This document shows, piece by piece, positions 63,734 through 64,000 of a stretch of DNA of 64,000 nt. The number at the start of each line of letters is the position of its first letter. Position 1 is the stretch's first letter. Position numbers and translations under genes: made by a program. The notes under the pieces were generated by a model, which searched no databases, was not told the DNA's origin, and saw only the letters and a list, made by a program, of their open reading frames with translations. Source of the DNA: JAMLHH01 sp964653095 (lineage in GTDB: Bacteria; Bacteroidota; Bacteroidia; Chitinophagales; JADIYW01); NCBI GenBank assembly GCA_964653095.1, contig CAZZEH010000017.1, forward strand, positions 9,822 through 73,821, read 5' to 3'.

Positions 63734-64000
63734 GTAGAGTATTTAAAATAGTGTTGGTTATGGCTGTAATGGTTTTTTCATTGAGTTCGTTTACTATTAT
63801 TAAGAACGAAAATTATAGCTTAACAGTAGAAGTTGAAAATTTGAGAAATTCAAAAGGAATGGTTCAAATAACATTGTACGACAAAGACGGTTCAATTCCT
63901 GATGAACATTATAAAAATTACTTCAAAATGGAAAAAGTAAGTATTACAAATGGAAAATCTCAATGTACATTTTCAAACTTGCCAAAAGGCAATTATGCAG
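63727..64000 (+). CDS. DUF2141-type secreted protein, partial (3' end beyond window)
   Basis: 91 residues are visible. Two adjacent in-frame ATGs (63727 and 63730) overlap the pump stop. Signal peptide (IVLVMAVMVFSLSSFTI), then LTVEVENLRNSKGMVQITLYD and CTFSNLPKGNYA, the wording of DUF2141 proteins (small periplasmic or secreted beta-sandwich proteins of unknown function). Last visible gene of the efflux operon. Confidence 0.82.
   Translation, partial: MMSRVFKIVLVMAVMVFSLSSFTIIKNENYSLTVEVENLRNSKGMVQITLYDKDGSIPDEHYKNYFKMEKVSITNGKSQCTFSNLPKGNYA

Overview
The window is a stretch of Bacteroidota chromosome. The support is the type IX secretion (T9SS) C-terminal sorting domains on six predicted exported proteins, the TAnnTTTG -7 promoter boxes, a long (1106-residue) SecA, a short NuoG, a RicT/PSP1 protein, an RprXY-like two-component pair and the general gene content. 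I cannot place it below phylum with confidence. No tRNA, rRNA or CRISPR array was seen.

Layout. 1-2.7 kb: 5'-proximal part of miaB (minus strand), a fructosamine-kinase-like gene, then a gene-free stretch holding a solo insertion-sequence end and a MITE-like element, then an Rrf2 regulator. 2.9-5.2 kb: a PiT/CysP-type anion permease whose stop codon lies at the edge of a decayed IS630-family element. 5.2-18.7 kb: a complete 14-gene complex I operon (nuoA-N) with a short NuoG, followed by a TauE/SafE permease. 18.8-28.6 kb: PhoD-like phosphatase, pyrC plus a transsulfuration enzyme, an HSDL2-like dehydrogenase, RicT, a secreted endonuclease I, a VWA protein and a PAP2 phosphatase. 28.6-32.5 kb: response regulator/histidine kinase pair, a repeat-bearing gene-free stretch and purD. 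32.5-34.7 kb: an AbiE-type toxin-antitoxin locus whose toxin gene is broken by a MITE and a one-base frameshift. 34.7-39 kb: two tandem leucine-rich-repeat T9SS cargo proteins with a converted 3' region. 39-50 kb: secA, a SPOR protein, acyl-CoA reductase and ferredoxin (divergent), a coiled-coil protein, an exonuclease, a NarL-type regulator, YigZ, ribD, prmC and a Crp/Fnr regulator. 50.4-53.3 kb: tandem secreted alpha/beta hydrolases, the second with a T-tract frameshift in its signal peptide. 53.5-56.5 kb: ccmB-ccmC-ccmD-gdh. 56.7-64 kb: a visibly more A-rich efflux operon (TetR, small membrane protein, TolC, adaptor, S23/four-helix-bundle protein, RND pump, DUF2141 protein) whose spacers carry one family of AT-rich repeats.

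How it works together. The nuo cluster supplies NADH:quinone oxidoreductase and the ccm genes export heme for cytochrome c maturation. Several exported proteins (PhoD, endonuclease I, LRR proteins, hydrolases) are probably routed by Sec (SecA is encoded here) and then T9SS. The accessory layer consists of the IS630 remnant, the MITE family, the wrecked AbiE locus and the repeat-decorated efflux operon. The most promising leads for something undescribed are the S23-protein/AT-repeat association inside the efflux operon, the MITE family that inactivated abiEii, and the homopolymer switch candidate in the hydrolase pair.
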